A program made the position numbers and the translations under genes. DNA of 64,000 nt from Streptomyces griseus subsp. griseus (GTDB taxonomy: Bacteria > Actinomycetota > Actinomycetes > Streptomycetales > Streptomycetaceae), in assembly GCF_000720255.1 (NCBI RefSeq), contig NZ_JOJE01000020.1:1-64000 (forward strand), given 5' to 3'. The notes beneath the pieces were generated by a model that made no database searches, had not been told where the DNA came from, and saw only the letters and a list, made by a program, of their open reading frames with translations. Positions 55,929 to 64,000 of the stretch are shown here, in pieces (the stretch's first letter is position 1; each line of letters starts with the position of its first letter).

Positions 55929-56509
55929 CGTGCGTCTTCGCACGTAGAGGCGGCGCGACCGTACCAAAACGTTCCCTCGCCGTAGCGACGGGACCGGACC
56001 GCGTCGAAGCCGGCCGGCCAGCGGAATTCGCCGCCTCTGGTGCTGCGCTCCACGGTGACGAGGGCGTCGGCCGCGAGCCAGCCCCCCGAGCGGAGTGTGA
56101 GCAGGATCTCGCGAAGATCGTCGTCCGTGACGGCGTAGGGCGGGTCGAGGAAGACGAGGTCGTACGGCGCTGCCGGCGCCGTCTGGATCACCTGGTGGGC
56201 CTTGCCCGCCCTCACCTCGGCGCCGGGGAGCGCGAGGTTTCTCACGTTCTCGCGGATGATGCGGGCCGCTCGCGCGTCGGCTTCCACGAGGAGGGTGTGG
56301 CTCGCGCCGCGGGAGAGGGCCTCGAGGCCGACGGCGCCGGAGCCGGCGTAGAGGTCGAGGACGCGTTCGCCGTCCAAAGGGCCGCCGAGGAGGGACTGCC
56401 AGGTGGAGAAGAGACCTTCGCGTGCGCGGTCGGAGGTAGGACGGGTGCCGGTCCCTGGCGGGACGGCCAGGCGACGTCCGCCGGCTGCGCCGGCGATCAC
56501 GCGGGTCAT
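55925..56509 (-). CDS. rsmD: 16S rRNA (guanine966-N2)-methyltransferase
   Basis: A 194-residue Rossmann-fold methyltransferase. It has the conserved N-terminus RVIAGAAGGRRLAVPPG, PTSDRAREGLFS, the SAM motif VLDLYAGSGAVGLEALSRGA and the catalytic DPPY (in FLDPPYAVTDD). ATG 56509 fits the family start. It is coupled to coaD and downstream of recG, the usual actinobacterial order. Confidence 0.94.
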   Translation of the reverse strand: MTRVIAGAAGGRRLAVPPGTGTRPTSDRAREGLFSTWQSLLGGPLDGERVLDLYAGSGAVGLEALSRGASHTLLVEADARAARIIRENVRNLALPGAEVRAGKAHQVIQTAPAAPYDLVFLDPPYAVTDDDLREILLTLRSGGWLAADALVTVERSTRGGEFRWPAGFDAVRSRRYGEGTFWYGRAASTCEDAR

Positions 56510-56556
56510 CTTTGGTCCTTGGTCGAGGGTGGTTACGGATTCAGTCTGGCAGCAGG

Positions 56557-56632
56557 TTCGTCGTGGTCGCTCGCGCCCACGCGGCGGTAGCCGCATATCC
56601 AATGCAGCCCCGCGCCCCTTCAGGGCGCGCTG
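56557..56632. repeat. Dispersed Streptomyces repeat copy between recG and rsmD
   Basis: The block begins ttcgtcgtggtcgctcgcgc and continues cccacgcggcggtagccgcatatccaat, then gcagccccgcgccccttcagggcgc. It contains two hairpins (gcggc/gccgc at 56581-56594 and gcgccc/gggcgc at 56612-56628). It matches, from memory, a very frequent Streptomyces intergenic repeat and shares its outer parts with the smc copy. It lies just after the recG stop and may act as its terminator. Confidence 0.65.
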
Positions 56633-56635
56633 TCC

Positions 56636-58846
56636 TCAGCCCTTCTCCAAGTACTGCTCCCTCTCCTCGTCCAAGAGGGCGTCCAGGGCCGTCCGCAGGC
56701 CGGGAAGTCCCGTCAGCTCCGGATCTTCCGCCACCACCGCCACCGCCTCCTCCCGCGCTTCCGCGATGACCTCCTCGTCCTCGATCACCGCCAGCACGCG
56801 GAGCGAGGTGCGTGCGCCGGACTGGGCCTGGCCCAGGACATCGCCCTCGCGGCGCTGCTCCAGGTCGATGCGGGAAAGCTCGAAGCCGTCCAACGTCGAC
56901 GCGACCGCGTTCAGGCGCTGTCGGGCGGCGCTCGCCTCGGGCATCTCGGTGACCAGGAGGCAGAGTCCGGCGGCCGAGCCACGGCCCACGCGGCCGCGGA
57001 GCTGGTGCAGCTGCGAGACGCCGAAGCGGTCGGCGTCCATGATCACCATCGCCGTGGCGTTGGGGACGTTGACGCCGACCTCGATGACGGTCGTGGCGAC
57101 CAGGACATGGGTCTCGCCGGCGGCGAAGCGGCGCATGACCGCGTCCTTGTCGTCGGGGTGCATCCGGCCGTGCAGGACCTCGACCTTGAGTCCCTGGAGG
57201 GGGCCCTTGGTGAGCTGCTCGGCGACCTCGAGGACGGCGAGCGGCGGCCGTTTCTCCGCCTCGTCCTCGGCGGACTGCTTCCGCTTCTTCGGGTCGTCCT
57301 CCTCGTCGCCGATGCGCGGGCAGACGACGTACGCCTGGTGTCCGTTCTCCACCTCCTCGCGCACCCGTTCCCAGGCGCGGGTGAGGAAGTGGGGTTTGTC
57401 GGCGGCCGGGACGACATGGCTGGCGATGGGTGAGCGGCCGGCCGGGAGCTGGTCGAGGACGGAGGTCTCCAGGTCGCCGAAGACCGTCATGGCGACCGTG
57501 CGCGGGATGGGCGTGGCGGTCATGACGAGCAGGTGCGGGGGCTGTTTGCCCTTGCCGCGCAGGGCGTCACGCTGTTCGACGCCGAAGCGGTGCTGTTCGT
57601 CGACCACGACGAGGCCCAGGTCGTGGAACTGCACCTTGTCCTCGATGAGCGCGTGCGTGCCGATCACGATGCCGGCCTCGCCGGTGACCAGGTCGAGCAG
57701 CGCCTGGCGGCGTGCGGCCGCTCCCATGGACCCGGTGAGCAGCACCACCTTGGTGGCCCGCTCGGCCCCGCCGAGCATGCCGCCCTCGGCGAGCTCGCCC
57801 ATCATCTCCACGACCGACCGGTGGTGCTGCTGGGCGAGCACCTCGGTGGGCGCGAGCAGGGCGGCCTGCCCCCCGGTGTCGACGACGGCGAGCATGGCGC
57901 GCAGGGCGACCAGTGTCTTGCCGGAGCCCACTTCCCCTTGCAGCAGCCGGTGCATCGGGTGCTCCGTCGCCAGGTCGTCGAAGATCTCCTTGGAGACCTT
58001 CCGCTGCCCGTCGGTGAGGGTGAAGGGCAGGCGGGCGTCGAAGGCCGTGAGGAGGCCGTCGGGGGCCGGCTTCCGGGGGACCGCCGGTAGTTGGGCGTCG
58101 GCGTGGCGGCGGCGGGCGAGGGCGACCTGGAGGATGAAGGCCTCGTCCCACTTGAGGCGGGAGTGGGCGTCGGCGATGTCGGCCTTGGTGTGCGGGCGGT
58201 GGATCTTCAGGAGGGCCTCGGGCAGGGGGACCAGGCCGCGGCCCTCGCGGAGGGAGTCCGGGAGGGGGTCGAGGGCCTCCTGGGCGCTGGGCAGGACCGT
58301 CTGCACCGCCTTGCCGATCTTCCAGGACTCCAGCTTGGCGGTGGCGGGGTAGATCGGGATGAGGGCGCCGGCCCAGGTCTCCACGGACTCTGCGGCGCCG
58401 TCGGGATCACCCCGCAGCAACTCGTACGCCGGATGAGCGAGTTGGAGTCGGCGGTTGAAGAGGGAGACCTTGCCGGCGAACATCGCGCGGGTGCCCGGCA
58501 GGAGTTCCTTGTGGGGCTTGTGCACGCCGTTGCCGAAGAAGACGAGTTGGAGGCGGCCACTGCCGTCCGTGATCGTGACTTCCAGGCGCTGGCCCTTGCC
58601 CCGGGGGGCCTTGGCCGAGGCGAAGGTGTGCAGCCGGGCGTCGGCGACCTGGGCGACCACCGTGACGTGCTCGTCCATGGGGAGGTCGGCGAGGTGGGTG
58701 AGCTGGCCGCGCTCCTCGTACCTGCGCGGATAGTGGTGCAGGAGGTCGCCGACGGTGTGCAGGCCGAGGTGCTCGGCCATCACCTTCGCGGTGGCGGGGC
58801 CGAGCACCTTCTTCAGCGGTTCTTCCAGTGCGGGCACGAGATCCAT
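56636..58846 (-). CDS. recG: ATP-dependent DNA helicase RecG
   Basis: A 736-residue superfamily 2 helicase that reverses stalled forks and moves Holliday junctions. The N-terminal OB-wedge domain is followed by Walker A GEVGSGKT, the DExH-type box VVVDEQHRFGV, GVNVPNATAMVI and QLRGRVGRGSAAG. Length is a little above the E. coli enzyme. ATG 58846 is chosen; the upstream frame is not conserved in character. A cluster of charge near 545-560 (DEEDDPKKRKQ) is an insertion typical of actinobacteria. Confidence 0.94.
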   Translation of the reverse strand: MDLVPALEEPLKKVLGPATAKVMAEHLGLHTVGDLLHHYPRRYEERGQLTHLADLPMDEHVTVVAQVADARLHTFASAKAPRGKGQRLEVTITDGSGRLQLVFFGNGVHKPHKELLPGTRAMFAGKVSLFNRRLQLAHPAYELLRGDPDGAAESVETWAGALIPIYPATAKLESWKIGKAVQTVLPSAQEALDPLPDSLREGRGLVPLPEALLKIHRPHTKADIADAHSRLKWDEAFILQVALARRRHADAQLPAVPRKPAPDGLLTAFDARLPFTLTDGQRKVSKEIFDDLATEHPMHRLLQGEVGSGKTLVALRAMLAVVDTGGQAALLAPTEVLAQQHHRSVVEMMGELAEGGMLGGAERATKVVLLTGSMGAAARRQALLDLVTGEAGIVIGTHALIEDKVQFHDLGLVVVDEQHRFGVEQRDALRGKGKQPPHLLVMTATPIPRTVAMTVFGDLETSVLDQLPAGRSPIASHVVPAADKPHFLTRAWERVREEVENGHQAYVVCPRIGDEEDDPKKRKQSAEDEAEKRPPLAVLEVAEQLTKGPLQGLKVEVLHGRMHPDDKDAVMRRFAAGETHVLVATTVIEVGVNVPNATAMVIMDADRFGVSQLHQLRGRVGRGSAAGLCLLVTEMPEASAARQRLNAVASTLDGFELSRIDLEQRREGDVLGQAQSGARTSLRVLAVIEDEEVIAEAREEAVAVVAEDPELTGLPGLRTALDALLDEEREQYLEKG

Positions 58847-59016
58847 TGCACACCACACCACTGACATTGCCGTAAACATAGCCGGAAACCCCTGGTCAGG
58901 CCGCTCGTTCGGGGCCTAGGATGACGCGCTCCGGCCATCCCTCCCCGCGGTCACCGCCTCACCGGGACCGCCCGACCCCGCGCCGTTGCGAAGTTCCCCC
59001 CACCGGCGCCGTGACG

Positions 59017-60843
59017 ATGGACTCCCAGACCTCACAGTCATCCCAGGCACCACAGTCACCTCATACGTTCCAGGTCGACCTGCGTGGTCTGGTGGACCTG
59101 CTGTCCCATCACCTCTACTCCAGTCCCAAGGTCTACCTGCGGGAACTGCTGCAGAACGCCGTCGACGCCATCACCGCCCGGCACGCCGAGGAGCCGGACG
59201 CCCCGGCCCGGGTGCGGCTGTACGCGGACGGTGGTTCGCTGCGGGTGGAGGATTCCGGTGTCGGGCTCACCGAGTCGGACCTGCACAGTCTGCTGGCGAC
59301 CATCGGGCGCAGTTCCAAGCGCGCCGAGGGGCTTCAGGAGGTCCGCTCGGACTTCCTCGGGCAGTTCGGCATCGGGCTGCTGGCGTGTTTCGTGGTCGCC
59401 GAGCGGATCCGGGTCGTCAGTCGCAGCGCCCGCACTCCGGGCGCGCCTCCGGTGGAGTGGACGGCGCGGGACGACGGCTCGTACACCGTGCGGACGCTGC
59501 CGGACGAGGAGCGGCCCGAGCCGGGCACCACCGTGCATCTGGTGGCGCGGGCCGGGGCCGCGGAGTGGCTCGCGCCGCAGCGGGTGCGGGCGCTGGCGCG
59601 GGACTTCGGGTCGCTGCTGCCGTACGACGTCCAGGTGAACGGCGAGGCGGTCAGCGACCTGCCGGCGCCCTGGGACCGTTCCTACCCCTCCCCGGCTGCC
59701 CGGCGGGTGGCCCTGGCGCGGCACTGCCACGACCTGTTCGGGTTCACCCCGCTGGACTCGATCGACCTGGACGTGCCGCTCGCCGGGATCCGCGGGGTGG
59801 CGTACGTGCTGCCGTCGGCGGTCAGCCCGGCCCAGCGGGCGGGTCATCGTGTGCACCTCAAAGGCATGCTGCTGACCGAGCGCGCCGAACAGCTGCTGCC
59901 CGACTGGGCGTTCTTCGTGCGCTGCGTCCTGGACACCGACAGCCTGCGTCCCACCGCCTCGCGCGAGTCGCTGTACGAGGACGAGACGCTGGCCGCCGTG
60001 CGCGAGGCACTGGGCGAAAGGATCCGGTCCTGGCTCACGGCCCTGGCTGCGGGTGACCCGGAGCGGCTGGCGGCCTTCCTGTCCGTGCACCACCTGGGCG
60101 TGAAGTCCCTGGCACGGCACGACACGGAGATGCTGCGCACGATGCTGCCGTGGCTGCCCTTCGAGACGTCCGACGGGCGGCTGTCCCTGGAGGAATTCGC
60201 ACAGCGGCACCCGGTCGTGCACTTCACCCGGACCGTCGAGGAGTACCGGCAGGTCGCGCCGATCGCGTCCGCGCAGGGCGTCGGCGTGATCAACGGCGGT
60301 TACACCTACGACAGCGAGCTGGTCGAGGCGCTGCCGTCGGTGCGGCCGGGGACGGTCGTCGCCGAGCTGGACGCCGACACCGTGACCGCGCACCTGGACG
60401 CGGTGGACCCCGCCCTGGAGCTGGCGCTGTCGGGCTTCCTGGCGGCCGCGCGGGCGAAGCTGGACCCGCTGGGCTGCGACGTCGTCCTGCGGGCCTTCCA
60501 TCCGCTGTCCGTGCCCGCGCTGCACCTGGACGACCGGGCGGCCCGGCACGAGCAGGCCCGCGCGGAGGCGGAGGCGCAGGCCGACGACCTGTGGGCGGGC
60601 ATCCTCGGCTCGCTGCGCGGCAGCGCCCCGCGCGCGCGGCTGGTGCTCAACCATCTCAATCCGCTGATCCGCAGGATCAGTTCCCTGCACGACCCGGAGC
60701 TGATCGGCACCGCGAGCGAGTCGCTGTACGGGCAGGCGCTGCTGATGGCGCAGCGCCCGCTGCGGCCCGCCGACTCGGCGCTGCTGAACCGGGCGTTCAT
60801 CGGCCTGCTGGAGTGGGCCACGCACGGCGAGGACGGCCACTGA
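59017..60843 (+). CDS. HSP90/HtpG-family chaperone-like ATPase
   Basis: About 608 residues. The GHKL ATPase motifs are intact: LRELLQNAVDAI (Asn47), VEDSGVGL (Asp79) and GQFGIGLLACF (115-125). The middle-domain ATP-sensing Arg316 is in TASRESLY. The C-terminus ends GLLEWATHGEDGH without a MEEVD-like tail. It is clearly HSP90-related but diverged from canonical HtpG. ATG 59017 is preferred; GTG 59011 is equally possible, with no strong ribosome site. It is translationally coupled to the TPR gene, so they likely act together. Confidence 0.82.
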   Translation: MDSQTSQSSQAPQSPHTFQVDLRGLVDLLSHHLYSSPKVYLRELLQNAVDAITARHAEEPDAPARVRLYADGGSLRVEDSGVGLTESDLHSLLATIGRSSKRAEGLQEVRSDFLGQFGIGLLACFVVAERIRVVSRSARTPGAPPVEWTARDDGSYTVRTLPDEERPEPGTTVHLVARAGAAEWLAPQRVRALARDFGSLLPYDVQVNGEAVSDLPAPWDRSYPSPAARRVALARHCHDLFGFTPLDSIDLDVPLAGIRGVAYVLPSAVSPAQRAGHRVHLKGMLLTERAEQLLPDWAFFVRCVLDTDSLRPTASRESLYEDETLAAVREALGERIRSWLTALAAGDPERLAAFLSVHHLGVKSLARHDTEMLRTMLPWLPFETSDGRLSLEEFAQRHPVVHFTRTVEEYRQVAPIASAQGVGVINGGYTYDSELVEALPSVRPGTVVAELDADTVTAHLDAVDPALELALSGFLAAARAKLDPLGCDVVLRAFHPLSVPALHLDDRAARHEQARAEAEAQADDLWAGILGSLRGSAPRARLVLNHLNPLIRRISSLHDPELIGTASESLYGQALLMAQRPLRPADSALLNRAFIGLLEWATHGEDGH

Positions 60844-63782
60844 TGAGCGAGATCACCGACTTCGATTCCCTCCGCCGGGCGATGGCGGAGAACTCCGAGC
60901 AGCCGGAGGGGCCGACCCGCAACGCGCGCGCGGAGCAACTGCTCGTCGAGGCCGAGAAGCTGGACGTCCCACTCGCCGTGATCGAGGCGCTCGGGCACCA
61001 GCTGAAGGTCTACAACTACAGCTCCGAGAAGGACAAGATGTTCGTCCCGTTCGCGCGTCTGCTGCGCCTGTGGGACGAGCGGCCCGAGGACTTCGACGAG
61101 TACGAGACGCACTCGCTGCACTGGGTCTTCAAGTGGATGTCGTCCGGCATGCTCGACCAGCCGCACGTGCCGCTCGCGTCCATCGAGAAATGGCTCGGCG
61201 AGATGGAGCACCGCTACCGGCTGGCCGGGCATTCCGAGCGGGCGGTGCGCAGCGCCGAGTTCAGTGTGGCAGCGCACGTCGGTGACGTGGCGCGGGCCGA
61301 GCGGGCGTACGCGGCCTGGCTGGCGGCCGACCGCGACAGCATGGCCGACTGTCACGCGTGCGAACTGCACGGGCAGGGCTGGTGGCAGGCGGAGCGGGGC
61401 CGCGCCGCGGAGGCGCTGGAGCTGTGGCGGCCGGTGCTGGAGGGCGAGTTCGGCTGCGCCCACGAACCGCACACCGTCCTGGCGTCCTCCCTGGTGCCCC
61501 TGCTGCGGCTGGGCCGCCTCGATGAGGCGCGCGGCAACCATCTGCGGGGCTTCCGGCTCGTGCGGCCCATGGAGAGCATGCGCGGCGCCTACGCGGACCA
61601 CGTGGAGTTCTGCGCGCTGACCGGCAACGAGGCCCGCGGTCTGGAGCTGCTGGCGGAACGGCCCGCGTACTTCACCGATGACGGGCATCCGCGCAGCAAA
61701 ATGGACTTCCTCACGGTGGTGGTCCTGCTCATGGACCGTCTGTCGGCCCTCGGGATGGGCGGTCAGCGGGTGCCGGGCCCCGCGGGCCGCACCTGGACGG
61801 CGGACGAACTGTCCACCCACGCGCGCGGGGAGGCCCTTACGCTCGCCGCGCGCTTCGACGCGCGCAACGGCACGTCGTACGTCAGTGAGCGGGCCCGCGC
61901 GCGGATGGCGCAGGAGCCCCTGGTGGAGCGGCTGCCGCTGGGCGTGCGCGCGGCGCGGCCGGCCGCCCCGGCGGTGGTGGCGGCGCCTCCCGCGGCGCCG
62001 CAGGAAACCGCCGAACCGGACCTGGCCGCCCTGCTCGCCGAGGCACGGCGCCGGTCGGACACCCTGCAGCCGAACGCCGTCGAGGCGTGGGCGGCCGTCG
62101 CGCGGGCCGCGCGGGACGTGGAGCTGGACCCGCGCGACCGTGCCGAGATCGCCGATCACCGGGCGATGGACCTCGGCCCCGAGGGCGCCGAGCTGTTCGC
62201 GCGCGCCGCCGAGCTGTACGCGGAGGCGGGTGACCCGGGCGAGGCGCTGGCGGCACACGCGCGTGCGGCCTACGTCCGTGCTCTGGCCGGTGACGTGGAC
62301 GGGGCGCTCGTGGCCGTCGAGGAGTCGTACGACGAGGTGCTCGCGCTCTACGCCGACGAGGGCACGGGCGTGCGGCAGACGGCGTCGGTGCTGATGGCGC
62401 GGGCGCGGATCGTGATGCGGCGGGTGCACGAGGCCGAGGGCCCGGTCGCCCGGAGCGTGCTGACGGACGCGCGCGCGGCCGCCCGTGAGGTGCTGGCGCT
62501 GGTCGACGGGCGGGCCGGGGACGACGTACGGCTCGCGTCGCGGGTCGCCGAGGCGCAGGCGATGCTGGCGGAGATCGCCGCACACGAGGGGGACGCTCAG
62601 ACGGGCGCGGAGCTGTTCGCGCGGGCCGCGTCGGTGTTCGTCGAGGCGGGGCTGCCGTGGTTCGCGGTGGAGTACGAGGCCCGGCTGGCCGGACTGGCGC
62701 ACCACCTCGGCGACACCGTGCAGGCCGAGCGGGCGCTGCGGGCGGCCCTGGAGCACGGCGGGCCGCACCTGGAGGCCGTCGGGCGGGCGCAGCTGCACCT
62801 CCAGCTCGCCGAGGTCGTGGGCGGCCTGGGCCGGGCGGACGAGGCGGCCGAGCACGCCCTGGAGGCCGCGCACTGGGCCGACGAGGCGGGTGAGGGCCCG
62901 ACGCTCGGGGCGTGGGCCCGTCAGCAGCTCGGCGGGCTCCTGCTGCGCCTTCGCCGGTTCGCCGAGGCCGCGGAGGTGCTGGAGTCGGCGCTGGCCGACC
63001 TCACCGCCGACACGCACGGCGACGGGGCGGTCGTCCAGACGCAGTGGTGGCTCGGCGACTGTCTGAGCGAGCTCGGCGAACACCGCGCGTCCGCGGAACG
63101 CCGGCTCCAGGCCGCCGAGATCGCCCGGCACTGGCCCGAGCAGCACGACCACGCGACGCTCGCGCACCTGGCCGCCGAGTCCCTCGGTCAGGCGGGGCTG
63201 CACGCCGAGGCGGACCGGGCGTACGCCCGCGCGGGTGATCTGTGGCGCTCGCTGGGCAACGTTCACGGCCTGGTCCGGTCCCTGCGGGCCCGCGCGTGGC
63301 TGGCGCTGCGCACCGAGGACGGGTCGGAGGGGGCACGGGAGTTGATGGCGGCCGCCGTCCACGCGTGCGTGAGCGCGCGGGACGCGGCGGACGACGAGGA
63401 GGACCGGCAGCGGCTCACCGCCGAACTGGGGCACACCCACCGACAGTTCGGCGACCTGCTCGCCCGTTCCGTCGCCGACGACGCCGAGGACGGATCGATC
63501 CACGGCGCGTTCCGGGAGGGCCTGGCACGGCTGGCGGACGCCATAGACGTCTTCGCCTCCCTCGGGGACGGCGCCCTGGACAGCCGCACCGGCGCGGAAC
63601 TCGCCGCGGGCTGGCTGGAGGCCGACCTGGGCCACCCCGCACAGGCTGCGGCACGCGCGCGTGCGGTGCTGGCCGCCTACGAGGGGGCCGAGGGTGCCGC
63701 CGACCTGGACGGGACGGCGGGGGCACGGCGTGCGGAGGCCGAGCAGCTGCTGCAGGTGGTGGCGGAACAGACGGTGCGGTGA
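60843..63782 (+). CDS. TPR-repeat protein coupled to the HSP90-like gene
   Basis: A 979-residue, almost fully helical protein. The N-terminal half (to about 370) has irregular helical repeats with a CHACELHGQGWWQAERGRAAEALELW block. A Pro/Ala hinge near 375-395 precedes a C-terminal array of TPR-like repeats (for example ELFARAAELYAEAGDPGEALAAHARAAYV). No enzymatic motif or membrane segment is seen. ATG 60843 overlaps the HSP90-like stop by one base (TGATG). The pair suggests a chaperone with a dedicated adaptor; clients are unknown. Confidence 0.8.
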   Translation: MSEITDFDSLRRAMAENSEQPEGPTRNARAEQLLVEAEKLDVPLAVIEALGHQLKVYNYSSEKDKMFVPFARLLRLWDERPEDFDEYETHSLHWVFKWMSSGMLDQPHVPLASIEKWLGEMEHRYRLAGHSERAVRSAEFSVAAHVGDVARAERAYAAWLAADRDSMADCHACELHGQGWWQAERGRAAEALELWRPVLEGEFGCAHEPHTVLASSLVPLLRLGRLDEARGNHLRGFRLVRPMESMRGAYADHVEFCALTGNEARGLELLAERPAYFTDDGHPRSKMDFLTVVVLLMDRLSALGMGGQRVPGPAGRTWTADELSTHARGEALTLAARFDARNGTSYVSERARARMAQEPLVERLPLGVRAARPAAPAVVAAPPAAPQETAEPDLAALLAEARRRSDTLQPNAVEAWAAVARAARDVELDPRDRAEIADHRAMDLGPEGAELFARAAELYAEAGDPGEALAAHARAAYVRALAGDVDGALVAVEESYDEVLALYADEGTGVRQTASVLMARARIVMRRVHEAEGPVARSVLTDARAAAREVLALVDGRAGDDVRLASRVAEAQAMLAEIAAHEGDAQTGAELFARAASVFVEAGLPWFAVEYEARLAGLAHHLGDTVQAERALRAALEHGGPHLEAVGRAQLHLQLAEVVGGLGRADEAAEHALEAAHWADEAGEGPTLGAWARQQLGGLLLRLRRFAEAAEVLESALADLTADTHGDGAVVQTQWWLGDCLSELGEHRASAERRLQAAEIARHWPEQHDHATLAHLAAESLGQAGLHAEADRAYARAGDLWRSLGNVHGLVRSLRARAWLALRTEDGSEGARELMAAAVHACVSARDAADDEEDRQRLTAELGHTHRQFGDLLARSVADDAEDGSIHGAFREGLARLADAIDVFASLGDGALDSRTGAELAAGWLEADLGHPAQAAARARAVLAAYEGAEGAADLDGTAGARRAEAEQLLQVVAEQTVR

Positions 63783-64000
63783 CCGGTGGTGCGGTGACCG
63801 GTGGTGCGGTGACCGGTGGTGCGGTGACCGGTGGTGCGGTGACCGGTGGTGCGGTGACCGGTGGTGACCACCGTGTCGACGGCCAGGTACGCCTCCCGCA
63901 CCCGGGCCTCCAGGTGGTCGGCGACGCCGTCGGGGGCCTCGTCGCCCAGGACGAGGGTGACGAGCTCCCCGCCCGCCGAGAGCATGCGGTCCAGGACGGC
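63677..64000 (-). CDS. DAK phosphatase (DhaL/DegV-associated) protein, 3' end only
   Basis: Only the C-terminal 107 residues lie in the window; the gene enters from the right edge. AVLDRMLSAGGELVTLVLG and the following HLEARVREAYLAVDTVV match the C-terminal domain of the DAK2/YloV family found next to recG in actinobacteria. After DTVV the frame runs into the 15-bp repeat and reads TTGHR several times, then through the last 106 bases of the TPR gene in antisense to a stop at 63677-63679. The normal family C-terminus appears to be lost, so the end of this protein is probably altered. Confidence 0.6.
   Translation of the reverse strand, partial: AVLDRMLSAGGELVTLVLGDEAPDGVADHLEARVREAYLAVDTVVTTGHRTTGHRTTGHRTTGHRTTGHRTTGHRTVCSATTCSSCSASARRAPAVPSRSAAPSAPS
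63781..63866. repeat. 15-bp tandem repeat (5.7 copies) at the TPR/DAK junction
   Basis: The unit gaccggtggtgcggt occurs five times exactly (63781-63855), plus 11 bases of a sixth. It begins at the TPR stop codon. A shorter gacggtgcggt at 63770-63780 looks like the seed. On the minus strand each unit encodes the pentapeptide TTGHR in the frame of the DAK-like gene. Confidence 0.9.

Noticed and set aside
60306..63635. A 1109-codon open frame on the minus strand opposite the TPR gene
   Set aside because: It lacks protein-family features and shows Arg/His/Gln-rich shadow composition. The plus-strand frame has TPR character and coupled translation.
63781..63866. CRISPR array
   Set aside because: The 15-base units are directly adjacent without spacers, so this is a simple tandem repeat.

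Overview
The window looks like a core-chromosome segment of a Streptomyces species. The sequence is very GC-rich with strong G/C third-position bias, GTG starts are common, and many genes overlap by 1 to 4 bases. It carries markers typical of the genus: the sporulation sigma factor WhiG, four tandem type I signal peptidases, NsdA, an LAETG sortase substrate, a DUF2469 protein, mycothiol-type DinB enzymes and the GlcP glucose permease. No rRNA, tRNA, CRISPR array or prophage was seen. Gene order matches, as far as I remember it, the smc/ftsY/ffh/rpsB region of S. coelicolor. No species call is possible from this alone.

Layout. 1-4110 holds a membrane-protein tail cut by the window edge, a VOC protein, a LOG-family enzyme, an LAETG surface protein and a DinB/maleylpyruvate isomerase-like protein. 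4136-8057 is a thiamine ABC operon (thiB-thiP-thiQ) on the minus strand behind a TPP riboswitch with a 14-bp hairpin. 8096-15024 contains rlmN, two small genes, cdsA-frr, pyrH, and rpsB-tsf. An M23 peptidase follows, then a palindromic MITE-like element (about 15879-16071), a TetR regulator and whiG. 17885-28213 is one long minus-strand run: rpsP-khpA-rimM-trmD-rplS, sipW-X-Y-Z, a NUDIX gene, DUF2469, yraN, comM and dprA.

The centre (28572-42000) holds a SprT-like zinc protein, an archaeal/eukaryal-type prolyl-tRNA synthetase, a methyltransferase, ffh, the nitrogen-sensing operon amtB-glnK-glnD with a GlnR box, nsdA, a small primase/polymerase-like protein and ftsY. 42167-50916 has a luciferase-like oxidoreductase, glcP, smc, a 67-aa coiled-coil gene, acyP and a CAP-domain protein. 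51024-58846 has an HxlR regulator, mutM, rnc, rpmF, a YceD protein, a DivIVA-like coiled-coil protein, coaD, rsmD and recG. The right end (59017-63782) is a coupled HSP90-like/TPR gene pair. It runs into a 15-bp tandem repeat that enters the 3' end of a DAK-phosphatase-like gene leaving the window.

Functionally the window links translation and ribosome assembly (rpsB, tsf, frr, rpsP, rplS, rimM, trmD, rlmN, rpmF, rsmD, proS), the SRP/secretion pathway (ffh, ftsY, four sip genes, cdsA), chromosome maintenance (smc, recG, mutM, comM, dprA), nitrogen sensing, and developmental control (whiG, nsdA, rnc/absB). The most unusual parts are the HSP90-TPR pair with its tandem-repeat junction, a dispersed Streptomyces repeat lying in frame inside the SMC hinge, and the palindromic element at 15.9-16.1 kb.
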